Source: Nageia nagi (lineage: Eukaryota; Pinophyta). From it: 64,000 bases of DNA. Of the stretch, positions 47,691 through 58,346 are shown piece after piece. The position numbers and the translations under genes were made by a program. Numbering within the stretch: the first letter of the stretch is position 1; the number at the start of each line of letters is the position of its first letter. The notes beneath the pieces were generated by a model. That model did not search any database. It had not been told where the DNA came from and worked only from the letters and a program-made list of their open reading frames with translations. The stretch lies in NCBI GenBank assembly GCA_050084985.1, contig JBITNC010000001.1:186248001-186312000 (forward strand), written 5' to 3'.

Positions 47691-47959
47691 AAAACTACCT
47701 TTGATCATTGCTATTTAGGTAAAATGCCTTGTAAATGATTCTAAATTTTTTTTTTGATTATGGTGAAAATAGGAGCCTTGGGTGAGGTGAATCTCACACT
47801 ATTAATGATGTGCAATACTGACTATAGGCTATTAATAGCATGCCACATAGAAAAATAGCCATAGAATTTTATCTAGAAGTTTATGAACTTATTTGCAAAG
47901 CCATAAGGATTACATCCTATGCAAGATATACAACATGATATTTAGTTGTTACCTGATGC

Positions 47960-48800
47960 TTCATTGCCCAACATAGCTTTCTATTAGTAATCAATTTTAG
48001 AGCAAGAGAATATAAAGAGGTAAATTCAAGAGTTGGTTAATCAAGCTATGATTAGACCAAGTACATTTCAATGTATATTACCTAGTATTTTTGTTCTCAA
48101 GAAGGATCAAACTTGGAGAATGTGTATTGACTATAGAGCACTTAATAAAATCACCATCAAAAATCACTATCCTTTGCCTTGGATAGATGATCTTTTGGAT
48201 CAGTTGCAAGGGAAAAAATTCTTTACAAAGCTAAACTTAAGGAGCAAATATCATCAATTTTGAAATAAGGAGGAAGAAATTTAAATGAAAACTCTCAAGA
48301 CAAGACAAGGCCTATTTGAGTGGGTTATTTTCCCATTTGGTTTATGCAATGCACTGACCATATTTATGACGGTAATGGATGATGTGATTCATCCATTTAT
48401 TGATTCTTTAGTTATTGCATACTTAGATGATATCATTATTTATATTTCTAGTTTAGAAGAACATGTTGTACATATTAAACAAGTTTTTCATGCTTTGAAT
48501 AAGGACAAGTTATTTTCAAAATATTCAAAATGTGAGTTTGGCAAAGAGTCTTTGGTGTATTTGGGCCATGCTATTGGTCATGGAAAACTTAAGATAAATC
48601 CTAGTTAAGTAATTATTATAGTAGATTGGCCAAGGCCATATAATATAATTGAAGTAAGAAATTTCTTAGGTTTTTTCCAATATTTGAGAAAGTTTATAAT
48701 TGATTTTTCCCATATTGCTTCACATTTACATGATGTAACTAGCAAGTGGCAAGTTTTCCAATGGAGAAAGCAATAATAAACATCTTTTGATACCTTGAAG
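47960..48800 (+). pseudogene. Reverse transcriptase of the chromovirus (relic)
   Basis: Copies element RNA to DNA. In order: [80 protein letters not shown] (family KIDLKSGYHQ, first catalytic Asp is Asn), KTRQGLFEWVIFPFGLCNAL, and an intact YLDD box at 48420-48431 (IAYLDDIIIY), then the thumb SKCEFGKESLVYLGHAIG and RNFLGFFQYLRKFI. Only a few stops; this is the best-preserved RT in the window. Confidence 0.93.
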
Positions 48801-49200
48801 AAAAAAGATTGTTAATGCACCTTTTCTAGCACTTACCAATTTGTAGAAGCCATTTAAAATGGAGACTAATGCAAGTGACTATGCCATGGAAGCCATTTTG
48901 TTACAATAAGGTAAACCAATTTGCTATCATTATGAAAACTTTAGTGGGACTATTTGAATTATCCTACTTATGACAAGGAAATGTATGTATTGGTTCAAGA
49001 TATTAAAAAGTGGAAATGTTACTTAATGAGGAAAGAAACAATCATTCATACCAATCATCAACCATTAAAGTACTTACAAACTCAATCAAAATTGCAATGA
49101 GCTATATACTATAAATGGATGGGTTTTGTATAATAATTTCATCAAGTGATCAAGTATAAGAAAGGAATATACAATAAGGTTGCTAACTTTCTTTCTATAC
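48801..49200 (+). pseudogene. RNase H of the chromovirus (relic)
   Basis: KPFKMETNASDYAMEAILLQ (family ETDASGxGxGAVLxQ; the catalytic Asp of TDAS is Asn), then after frameshifts YDKEMYVLVQ-type and ETIIHTNHQPLKYLQTQSK (HTDHQSLK; Asp again Asn). It ends before the integrase linker. Broken by stops and at least two frameshifts. Confidence 0.82.
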
Positions 49201-49329
49201 AAACTATACCTACAAATTCCATATTATTAACAACATATAACACTAATTTTGAGTTATTAATAGTATTCAAATAGGGACCAATGAGTTCCCTCTCAGTGCT
49301 AAAATCTCTTCATTTTCTATCTAACTCAT

Positions 49330-50340
49330 TTTTAGAGACATATGTATAGGATCCTAACTTTGAAGAGGTGTATGAGCAATTATCTATATCTAAGTCCAAG
49401 TATGAGGGCTTGGATGATTTTCATTTTCAAAATGGACTTATTTATCATTTTGATGCATTATGTTTACTTGTAGGTGAAAGGATTATACTGATTAGAGAAG
49501 CACATACTTCAAATATTATAGGACATTTTGGGGTTGGAAATACATTATACAATTTACAAAGGTATGTATATTGGCCAAAGATGCAAGATCAAGTTGCCAA
49601 GTACATAAAGGGGTGTTCTTTGTATTGTATAAGAAATTAAAGTAATAGAAAATTGGGTTTGTATCAACCACTTCTAGCACCTTTATGTCCATGGGAGTGT
49701 ATCTCTATGGATTTTATGGGAGGTTGCCTATGAATAAGAAGGATAATGACTATTTATTTATTGTTATAGATAGATTTAGCAAGATGTGTGTTTTTATTCC
49801 ATGTAAGAAGACTATAATATGATAAGATGCTACAAATTTATTCTTTTCTCATGTTTGGGTTAATTTTGGATTACTTACTTCTATTATTTTAGATAGAAAT
49901 AGTAGATTTTTGGGTAAGTTTTGGACATATTTATGGGAAAATATGGATAGAAGGTTGAAGTGGAGTACTTCCTTTAATCCTAAAATGGATGGACAAATCA
50001 AGGTGATGAATAGAATAGTGGTTCAACTCTTAAGGGGTTATTTTAGCAAGCATCCTAAGTCTTGGTATGAACATCTTGAATATATCTAATATTTATATAA
50101 TATGGAAATTTTTTTTCCATTAATAAGAGTAATTTTGAGATTTTGTTTGGTTATTTACCACCTTCACCTTTTGATTTTGTGTTTGGACAACAAAAAGATG
50201 AAGAAGATTCACTTGAGAAAGTGGAAAAGTAAGATGAAGAGTAAGATGAAAAGATTAGGCAAATTCATTTGAAATTCCAAGAGCAACTTAATACAAACCA
50301 AGCCAAGTACAATATTAGACATGATAAACATAGAGTTTTC
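49330..50340 (+). pseudogene. Integrase of the chromovirus (relic)
   Basis: A preserved 90-codon zinc-binding module with EAHTSNIIGHFGVGNTLYNL, QRYVYWPKMQDQVAKYIKGC and CSLYC. The core shows CPWECISMDFMGG (Asp kept), LFIVIDRFSKMCVFIPC, TSIILDRNSRFLGKFW (Asp kept) and NPKMDGQIKVMNR, where the catalytic Glu of GQ-TE-VNR is Lys. Later parts FEILFGYLPPSPFDF-like and a charged EKVEK-rich spacer. Stops and frameshifts from 49640 on. Confidence 0.9.
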
Positions 50341-50344
50341 ATGT

Positions 50345-50771
50345 GGGAGACCATGTTTTGTTTCATATTAGTAAGGAGAGGTTGTAAGGACCAGCCAAGA
50401 AGTTGACACCTATAAGGTATGGACTATTGGAGATTACAGAGCAAGTAAGTGATAATTATTTTAGATTGAATCTACCAACATATATGAACATCTATTTAGT
50501 TGTGCATATGGAGCATTTGAAATTTTATGATCCATCTATATTGACTAAAGATGAAGCAATTTTATATCATATTTTTCCATCTCTTGATAACTTAGCTCCT
50601 AATACTATGAATGAACTCAAAGAGGATTCCAAATTACAAAAAAAGGTTTATGCTACAAGAAGATGTCAAACAAAGATATGGTTGGTTGGATTGAAAGGAA
50701 AACATTCTAATAAATCCAAGTGTATGGAAAAGTATATGGTTGGGGAGTTGTATCCTCATTTGTGTGACTAA
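50345..50771 (+). pseudogene. Integrase C-terminus with chromodomain-like tail
   Basis: A 122-codon open stretch. PAKKLTPIRYGLLEITEQVS and DNYFRLNLPTYMNIYLVVHM are the integrase C-terminal barrel (family GPF.I...I..NAY.L.LP....IH.VFHV..LK.Y). The tail VYATRRCQTKIWLVGLKGKH, then a Trp-position Cys and ELYPHL, resembles the RRGxTKxWLVxWKG core of degenerate plant chromovirus chromodomains, which target insertion to silent chromatin. Chromodomain assignment is moderate; a search against profile PF00385 would decide. Confidence 0.72.
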
Positions 50772-50781
50772 ATACCTTCTC

Positions 50782-50791
50782 AATAGGGAGG
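50782..50791 (+). other. Polypurine tract of the chromovirus
   Basis: AATAGGGAGG immediately before TGTGATCTT, 11 bases after the coding stop. Confidence 0.8.
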
Positions 50792-51485
50792 TGTGATCTT
50801 AATTGGATTGTATCAAGTTATTCCCTACAAGGGTAGTACTCATTCTAGAGGTATCTATGCTTGGAGATAGAACAAATACTAAAATATAGAGGTAATTAGT
50901 GTGTAGAACCACTTTTTAATGGCATGTAACACTATTTATAGGCCATTAATGATGTGAATCTTGATGAGTAAGCAAGGGAAGTTGAAGGGACATCCATGTT
51001 TTAGGTAGCTCAATGGTTCAGTGTCTTCAACTAATATCTTGGAGATTCTTGGAGATGGTTTTAGGCTTATTTAAAGGTGTGATATTATTTGATTTGATGA
51101 ATCAAGTTTTAGAGAGTTTTTTTGGGTTTTGGGATTGTAAAGATTTGAAGGAAGCCCAAGAGTCATTCCAAAATTTTTGTAATTATAATGTTATTCTTCT
51201 TATTATAGGAGATTGTAGTAGTGTTGTAAGAGATGGTATTTCTCTATGCATATAATATTGTAATGTTCATAAATAATGAGAGGAGAGGGTTCCAATTACA
51301 TGTTGGATTAGCCCACATTGAACGAACCTAGGTAAATCATTATGTTGATCTTGTTGTGTGTTTTGAGATTGTTAGTTTGTAGTTTTATATTATGTAATTT
51401 CAAATTTGTATGCAAGTAATGGGTCTCATAATGGTGAATATATTTTTGTTCAAATATATAAGTGAAGATTTAAGTATGCTATAAG
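50792..51485 (+). repeat. 3' LTR of the chromovirus
   Basis: Begins TGTGATCTTAATTGG. Homology with the 5' LTR stops at GCTATAAG (51485), about 20 bp short of the 5' LTR end, so it is trimmed or overwritten there. Divergence from the 5' LTR is much greater than between tandem units. An open frame spans 51013-51255. Confidence 0.85.
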
Positions 51486-53751
51486 GGGTAAGTGCAAGAA
51501 TTTGAGTCCAACTTTTGGCCAAAAAGTGGAATTATTTTACTTGATTTTCACATTTCATCATAATTGATCTCAAAATTTGAAGTACTTAGAGTTGAAATCT
51601 TGAAAAAAGTCACTCTAATGAAAATGTAGTGCTCAAAGTCTAGTCTGTAAATATGTAATTTATTTCAATACCTATTTCATAGAAATAAATTTTTGATAGG
51701 CCTATTTAAAACCCACTATTTAAAAAATAAGTTTTAGAACCACACCCGCATCGTGTCCCTCAAACATAATTGGACCTAATTTAAAATATTTTCTTAAATA
51801 CTTTTGAGTAAAGATATCTAATACATTAAAGAATATGGAGGATATTGTTTTGTAATTTTTTCATAAAAAATATTTTTTAATTAATTTTTTATTAGACCTA
51901 ATCATCATTTTGAAAAATGCTCATGTCCCTCAAGCATAATTTGACCTAAACTTATTATTTTCAATTTTTTTTAAATTATGGAGAATTATTTGCAAATTAT
52001 GGACATATATTTTATTTTTCATAATTCTAAAAAGATAAAAAAGTTATTTAGCAAATACAAAACCTTATTTTTTGAAGTTTATGGATCCTCTTTCATTAGA
52101 AATTATATTAAAAATAGAAATTTAATCCAATTATAAAATAAATAGCATATTTGAAATTTCCACTCTCTCATCCATAATCCTACAAAATTTCATAAAACAT
52201 TTATTTGAAAAGCATCACCAAACACATGTCCAAAGTCGATGAACTCCATTACCATTATTATGACCATGAAGTTGGAGATCCAAAGCTAAGGTTCACATCA
52301 TTAAACTTGATTTTGGGAAAAAAGAGTAGGTAAAATTTTTGAATTTAAGGATTGATATCCCAAGGAGGTGAGATTCCAAGGGTTAGGATCCCAATCCCCC
52401 TACTTATTTATAGTATTCCAGGATTGTGATCCTGGGGGGTGGGATCTTGACCCTCAAAATCTTGGTCCTAGCTTGGGGATCCTGAACCAACCAAGACTGG
52501 GATCCCAACCCTTAAGATCCCAACCTTGTGTTAAAAAAAAACTAATTCCCCCTTGTTCCTCCAAAGTGGGACTCAATGTCTTGATTACATATCACTTTCG
52601 ATATTAGATTGCCCCTCACACTATCTTATATAGGGTAATCAAGAGAAAATGACATCTTATGTGTGGAAGAATTTGCTAGGTATCTTGGAGGTCCTACTCT
52701 TCAAGATCATCTATAGAAATAAAATAAATAATATGTGTAAAGATAACATCCATTGAAATAATATTCAAAGTTAAGAGAAAGGATGAAATTAATACATAAT
52801 TCTTTATTATACTATTATTATTGCACTCATAGTATATGAATATCAAGCTAATGAGGTAAGGATATACCCCAAAATTAGAAGAGATATTGACATCACATTA
52901 TATAATAATTTTGAAAATTATGCTCATGGGATTACCATGGCTTTGAACTTTTAGATTTTGTTTGTAAAACATGCATTCTTTTGAAAAGTATTGATTAGAG
53001 AAATAATTGCAATGTTCACATTGTCTACCAAATATTTGAAAAATTAATAGACTTAATTCATCAATTACAAAAGATTTTACAATGAATTTCATAAATATTT
53101 TATGGTGTTAATGTCTTAAAGACAATCTTTGCATGCCATGGCCATTTTGATTTTCAAAGAATTAACAAAACTAGTCTTCTACAACTTTAATCATAATAAT
53201 CATTAAGAAAAATATTTGTTAAATAATAGTATTTTCAAACATAAATACCTAAAAATATACAATATGTGATTTTAACTTAAAATAAAACATAAAATTAGGG
53301 CATGTAAATCATTAAATTTGCAAAATTAGTTTTTCAAAAAAAAATATAGTGAAGATAGCATAATTTAGTATGTAGGAAAACATTCAAATTAAATTTTACA
53401 TGCAATATTTCATGAAAATTAAAAATAGATGTATACCTAAGGTTGAGAGACCAAATTTCATAAAAAGGGAGATTCTACTTTTTAGTTATCATTTTCACTA
53501 TTTATCTCTTCTACTTACCTAGACTGCTTTGACCTTCTTGCCTACCAATTTTTTGACTAGGCACTTTTGACTCTTTTCTTTTATATTATTTGCTATGTGG
53601 GCCCCTCAAACTATTTTTAGACTACTAGATTATGGCTTTTTCCTATTGATATGGTATATGTGAGAATATTTGAGCAATATTTTATGATATGATGAGGCCT
53701 TGTGATAAAATACATATGTAGTCTTCCAAGCGGGGAGTCCATTTCTAGTTG
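51486..53751. other. Non-coding region between two elements
   Basis: No gene supported. It contains two diverged copies of a block around TGTCCCTCAAGCATAATT (51753 and 51923, 170 bp apart) and the GGATCC-rich array at 52360-52535. It might be LTR material of an unrecognised family. Confidence 0.45.
52360..52535. repeat. GGATCC/GGGATCC-rich degenerate array
   Basis: GATCCC/GGATC cores recur about ten times in both orientations within 175 bp (for example TTAGGATCCCAATCC, GTGATCCTGGGG, TGGGATCTTGACC, GGGGATCCTGAACC, CTGGGATCCCAACCC, TTAAGATCCCAACC). It is far more G/C-rich than the flanks and can fold extensively. The frame 52368-52607 that crosses it is a by-product. Confidence 0.65.
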
Positions 53752-54394
53752 TGTAGAGATTCATCTATTCTTGACTTCATAAAACCCTAAAATTTTAGAT
53801 CTATTTTTTAAAAATTAATTTAAAAATTTGAATGGTATAGCAATGGAAAAGGTTATCCACATGAGCATGTCAACATTAGTAGCAAGTCAACACCTATATG
53901 GTAAGATTGGTCAAATTCAAATTAACCACCTCTAATTAGAAACCTTCTAGTGTTCACTTCTCAATGCTCACCTTGTTGGAATATGCCACATAGATGGTCC
54001 CATCCTTTCTATTCATGAACTATAAAATATATATTTTAGTCATGACATTATCATTTCTCAATGGAAACCTTCTAATTCATAGGTGTAGATAGATTATCTT
54101 AGGAAATACTCCATATGAAATTGGTAAGCATCATCATCTATGTAATAGTCATCATAGTCTTATTCACTTAATAGTAGGTAGTATGACTACTTATTACCCT
54201 CACCTAATAACTATGGTTTTATTAACTCCTACCCTACTCTAAAAACCTATTGAGTGTATGAGATACTAGCCTTTCCATATCCATTAGCTAGGCTCACCAT
54301 GTTGTCAGGAATCCTTATGCTAATATATTTGGAATCCATGGATATTATAATAGTATCCTTGAGTGGTTTGTATGGTATATTAAATTTTAACACA
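53752..54394 (-). repeat. 3' LTR of the minus-strand gypsy element
   Basis: Minus strand starts TGTGTTAAAATTTAATATAC and ends GAATCTCTACA. It matches 58347-59041 (for example TATCCACATGAGCATGTCAA/CAATCCACATGAGCATATCAA minus strand equivalents). It lacks about 50 bp present in the right copy. Confidence 0.85.
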
Positions 54395-54960
54395 ATTTAA
54401 ATCTCTATCTAGTATGATCACCTTTGGAAATCCATGCAATTTGAAGATATAATGTGCAAACTTATTTTCTATAGTAGGGACATAATCAATGGTATTTCTA
54501 AGTATAAAGCATGCTACTTTGGTCAATATATAAACCACTACAAAAATTGAGTCATGATGGAACCTATATTTTGGCAAATCAATAATAAAATCCATCAAAA
54601 CTACTTGCCTGTTCTACATGAAAACATCATCTAGATACAAATATCAATCTTGATGTTGATGCTATGCTTTTATCTTTTGACATTTAAGATATTTAACCAT
54701 AAATTATGCTATTTCTCTTTTCATACCATCCCAATAATTTTTTTGTTTCAATTCTTTCTTCATTTTAGTACCTCTAAGATGTGTTGCATAAGGAGGTCAA
54801 TGCGCTTCTTGCATGATCAAATTCCTTAAATTACCCTTATCTAGGATGATTAATTTATCCTTAAAATAAAGGACTCCATATTTTTCAACAAAATCTTGTG
54901 ATTATGGGTACCTTTCATTGTCAATTCTAGAATACATTCACAATATAGATCTTCTTGTTG
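54395..54960 (-). pseudogene. Integrase N-terminus and partial core (relic)
   Basis: Zinc-binding region ATHLRGTKMKKELKQKNYWD, ending FMVKYLKCQ where the first Cys of CxxCQ is Tyr. The core is preserved for 70 codons: LMDFIIDLPKYRFHHDSIFV, VVYILTKVACFI (Asp of VDRLTK is Tyr), FKLHGFPKVIILDRDLN (second catalytic Asp kept). It stops at the LTR; the Glu region and C-terminal domain are gone. Confidence 0.88.
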
Positions 54961-55029
54961 TAGAACCTTTACTTAAGTAAGCAAATCAAATGGACTCCTT
55001 ATGGAATTGATATGTTGTTGATGACCTAG

Positions 55030-55460
55030 GTCATCTTCCACCTTATTCTCTTTCCCTTTAATATATTCAATACCAAAGTCATACTTATCTAAGAACTCCA
55101 TCCATTAATTTTTCCTATCATTTAAATCTTGTTTAGTGAATAAATACTTCAAACTTTGGTGGTCTATCTTGAGTTTGAAGGGGTCTCCCAAAATATAGTG
55201 CCTCCATATCTTAAGTGCATGAACTATGACTGCTAACTCAAGATCATGAGTTGCATAATTTAGCTCTTGGGTTCTTAATTTATTGGATTCATATGTGACA
55301 TGTTTTCCATTCTATGATAAAACACCACCTAACCTTCCAATTAAGCATCTATGAATACCAAGAAACCATCATGTGGATCAGGAATGGTGTGTATAGGTGT
55401 TGTAGAAAGCTTTTCTTTTAGGATAGTAAAATCTTTTTCACATTTTTCTATCCACATGAA
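55030..55460 (-). pseudogene. RNase H of the minus-strand gypsy element (relic)
   Basis: Very clear: ESNKLRTQELNYATHDLELA, VIVHALKIWRHYILGDPFKL, KIDHQSLKYLFTKQDLNDRK, then after a stop WMEFLDKYDFGIEYIKGKEN and KVEDDLG. It degrades the RNA strand during reverse transcription. The catalytic Asp in KIDHQSLK is retained; the first one (FIDA) is kept in VFIDA. Several stops upstream. Confidence 0.9.
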
Positions 55461-56277
55461 GACCTTATTCTTTTTCTAAAGCCTAGTAATGGGATTGGTT
55501 ATTTTTGAAAAGTCCTTGAAAACCCTTCAATAATATCACGATAACCTCATAAAACTTCTTACATCAATCATATTTGTGGGCACATGCTAACTCATTATTG
55601 CTTCCACTTTCTTAGGATCAACTAAGATTCCATTTGTAGAAATGATATGGCCCAGATATTGAATTTATGAAACATAAAATTTACATTTTGTTAATTTTCC
55701 ATATAACTTAATTTTTATTAATACTTCTAAAATCATTCTCAAGAGATGTTTATGCTCCTCCTCATTTCTTGAATATATGAGGATGTCATCAAGAAATACT
55801 AACACAAACTTAACAAGATACTTTGACATACACTATTCATAAAATTCACGAAAGCTACATGTGCATTGGTTAACTTGAAGGGTAGTACCACAAACTCATA
55901 ATATCCATACTTGGTTTTGAAAGGTATCTTATAAGTATCTAAACTCCAAATCCTCAATTGATGGTATCTCTATCTTAAATCTATCTTATAAAAGATAGTA
56001 ACATCCTTAATCTAATCAAATAAATCATCCATCTTGGGTAGTGGATACTTATTTTTGATGGTGACTTTTTTAGCATCCTATAATTAATGCATAACCTTAA
56101 GGTATAATATTTCTTCTTTACAAATAGTACTAGAGCATCCCATGGTGACACACTATGTTTTATCAACCCCTTTTCTAAAAGATCTTGTAATTGCACTTTT
56201 AACTCTTCCATTTTGATATTATTCATTCTATATGGAGTTTTAGAAATAGGCTCTGCTCTAGGTACCAATTCTATCAA
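55461..56277 (-). pseudogene. Reverse transcriptase of the minus-strand gypsy element (relic)
   Basis: Starts IELVPRAEPISKTPYRMNNI, EELKVQLQDLLEKGLIKHSV, SPWDALVLFVKKK, CINYRML; after a frameshift, DDLFDQI, FYKIDLR and YYEFVVLPFKLTNAHVAFVN. The active site is FLDDILIYSR at about 55796-55767 (YxDD with Phe for Tyr). The thumb TKCKFYVS and YLGHIISTNGILVDPKKVEA follow. Roughly seven stops. Confidence 0.92.
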
Positions 56278-56499
56278 GAAATTAAATTCTCATTTTGGGA
56301 GAAACCCTAGTAGGTCACCAAGGAATACATATATATATTCTTGTAGCAAAGGGTACTTGTTTAACTATTATACATCCTTCTCATTTTGTTCAACCTCTTT
56401 TACTTTGATCACATATGTCATCTCTCATTTTCTTATGCTTCTTTTTATTTGCATGGTTGTGATCAAATAAGGATCAAAATATCCTTGATAACTGTAGAA

Positions 56500-57000
56500 C
56501 TTAAATTGGGTTTGAAATTCATCAATGTATTGTACCCAACTTTGTTGAAATTAAATTAAGGCTTTATGAGCTATTAATCAATCCATGCCCAACATTATGT
56601 CATAAGAGACTAATGAAACTACATACAAATCCAAAATAGTTAATCCCTTTGGTAACTCTATTTTAACATTCTTAAAACACTATCTAATAGGGTACTTTTG
56701 TCCATATCAAAACTCCACTTACCATACATTTGTCAAAATTTTTGGTGCCTTATACATGTATTTAACTAAAGAATTTGAAATTAAACTATTTTTAACACCA
56801 CAATCTATCAAAATATTAAAATATTTATTAGATACTTTACCAAAAATTTGATAAGAAGTGGCTTGTTCTCTTGGTTATTCCAATCTAGTAGCTACAAATA
56901 TACAATTCTCTTTAGGCTCATCTATCTTCAATAGGAACTGATTTGCATAATGAGTTCCACCATAATTCCAACATCCATATCTAGGACCCTTTTTTTGATT
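56500..57000 (-). pseudogene. Zinc knuckle and protease of the minus-strand gypsy element (relic)
   Basis: RYGCWNYGGTHYANQF is a CCHC knuckle with the second Cys as Tyr and the last as Phe (family CWNCGGxHYxxxCP). The protease follows: ILIDCGVKNSLISNSLVKYM (Asp kept; DSG is DCG) and a second signature LDLYVVSLVSYDIMLGMDWL with IAHKALI. Spacing of about 70 residues between the two signatures is normal. Confidence 0.87.
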
Positions 57001-57009
57001 TCAAAAACT

Positions 57010-58268
57010 TATCCTTGGGTACATTTTTATTAGTCCTTTTCTCTAAAAACCCTTAACTATGTTCCTAAACCCTTGGCTTCCATTCTTATAGTTATAATTT
57101 TATTTTTGAAACTATTAATTTTTCCTTTGAAAATTCTTCTTTTTGTTATTTTTGTTTCCAAATGTCCTTTTCTCAAACTTAGGTGGATTATCATATTTAT
57201 GGCCATGATTATTAACCTTGATCTTCTTGTTGCATAACTATTGGGATTGTTGTTCATGTTACCCTCTTAAGAATCTTGCATTTTTTCTTTTGATAGATTT
57301 CCTTGTCCTTTTCATCCAAAAGATTATAGTTTACAAAGGTTTTCTAATGACCAAATTTCCCTCTTCTCTCTTTATAAGATCATATGGTTCTTCCAATATT
57401 TTGGGAATTAACACATTTACAATGGTCTTGATCTTGTGGTCTAGCCCAACAAGAAACCTATGAAGCTTCATATGATTCTTGTCTTTAAGAACATACTTGA
57501 GAAGCTTGAAATGTTTTTAGTGGTAGCTTTGGACACTTGTGGATCCTTGTTATAGGGTATAGTATTCTTCATACTTCCTATCATAATAAACTTATGGAAT
57601 GAATCTTTTACAAAATGTAGCAACAAATTTTGGCTATTTAAGATACTAAATCCCATGCTCAATCTTGTAAGGATTTCACCATTTTACTACAATGTCCTAA
57701 AAATTATATGTAGCCCACATAGTCTAGGTTTCTAGAGACATGTTCTTCATAAAGAAGTACATATTTACTTTTTCTAACCATACTATAGCTTGTTCTCCTT
57801 CTTTCTTACCATTTAACTTTAGAATCTCTTAAGATCTAGAGGAAGCTCCTATTCAATCCTTACCTAAATTTGGTCATTTATCCCTTCGACCCTTGCTTGT
57901 TCTAGAATAGGTTTTTCTTATACAAGTCTAGCCCGTTGATTTAGCAAATTATTAATAATCTCATGTTGTTACTCCACCTATTCTTATAAATTTTTGATGG
58001 CTTCTTCACCCTCATTGTTCCAAGTGGAAGGACTTGATAAACTCTTAGTTTCATTATTATTAGATTCTCTTCTATTGGCATTCCTCATATTTTTATTCCT
58101 TGCATTTTTACCTCTAATATTTCTTCTATGTTCTCTTGCATTAATATTCAGAGGGAGACCATTCCCTACATCTTGTTTCCTATTTCCATAATCTCTTATT
58201 ATGGATCTTGGGATTGCCATAATTTGAGTCAAAAAAATGATGTTATCATTAGGCCCAATCATACTCAT
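57010..58268 (-). pseudogene. gag: gag of the minus-strand gypsy element (relic)
   Basis: Begins at the ATG at 58268, 64 bases after the PBS, with a 94-codon open, Asn/Arg-rich N-terminus (NAREHRRNIRGKNARNKNMR). The core includes AIVWLEKVNMYFFMKNMSLE, YDRKYEEYYTL, HFKLLKYVLKDKNHMKLHRF and LVGLDHKIKTIVNVLIPKIL EEPYDLIKREE in successive blocks, the Retrotrans_gag pattern, then a Lys-rich stretch. Six or more stops. Confidence 0.87.
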
Positions 58269-58310
58269 TTCAACCTCCTAAACTCTTACAAGAAAATATT
58301 CATGGACCAT

Positions 58311-58346
58311 AGGCCTAAGGATTTGAACTTGGCACTTTGATACCAA
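58311..58346 (-). other. Extended primer-binding site
   Basis: Minus strand TTGGTATCAAAGTGCC abuts the LTR end and is followed by AAGTTCAAATCC. The two parts resemble the complement of tRNA-iMet 3' end plus its T-arm (TGGTATCAGAGCC, AGGTTTCGATCC), with a 2-nt insertion. Confidence 0.75.

Larger units (their letters stand above)
45992..51485 (+). mobile_element. Near full-length, coding-dead chromovirus (Ty3/gypsy)
   Basis: 5' LTR, PBS, gag (with a 618-bp deletion), protease, RT, RNase H, integrase, chromodomain-like tail, PPT, 3' LTR. Order and the C-terminal tail place it with chromoviruses. It was nested in a minus-strand Tat element, then its first 1.4 kb became part of the duplicated unit. 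Target duplication not identifiable. Integrase Glu is Lys and many stops exist, so it is inactive. Confidence 0.92.

Noticed and set aside
56213-58340. Plus-strand frames at 56213, 57218, 57994 and 58128
   Set aside because: All are antisense to clear minus-strand gag, protease and RT motifs.
58311-58346. tRNA gene remnant
   Set aside because: The T-arm-like word follows an LTR-adjacent primer-binding site; no acceptor, D or anticodon arms can be formed.
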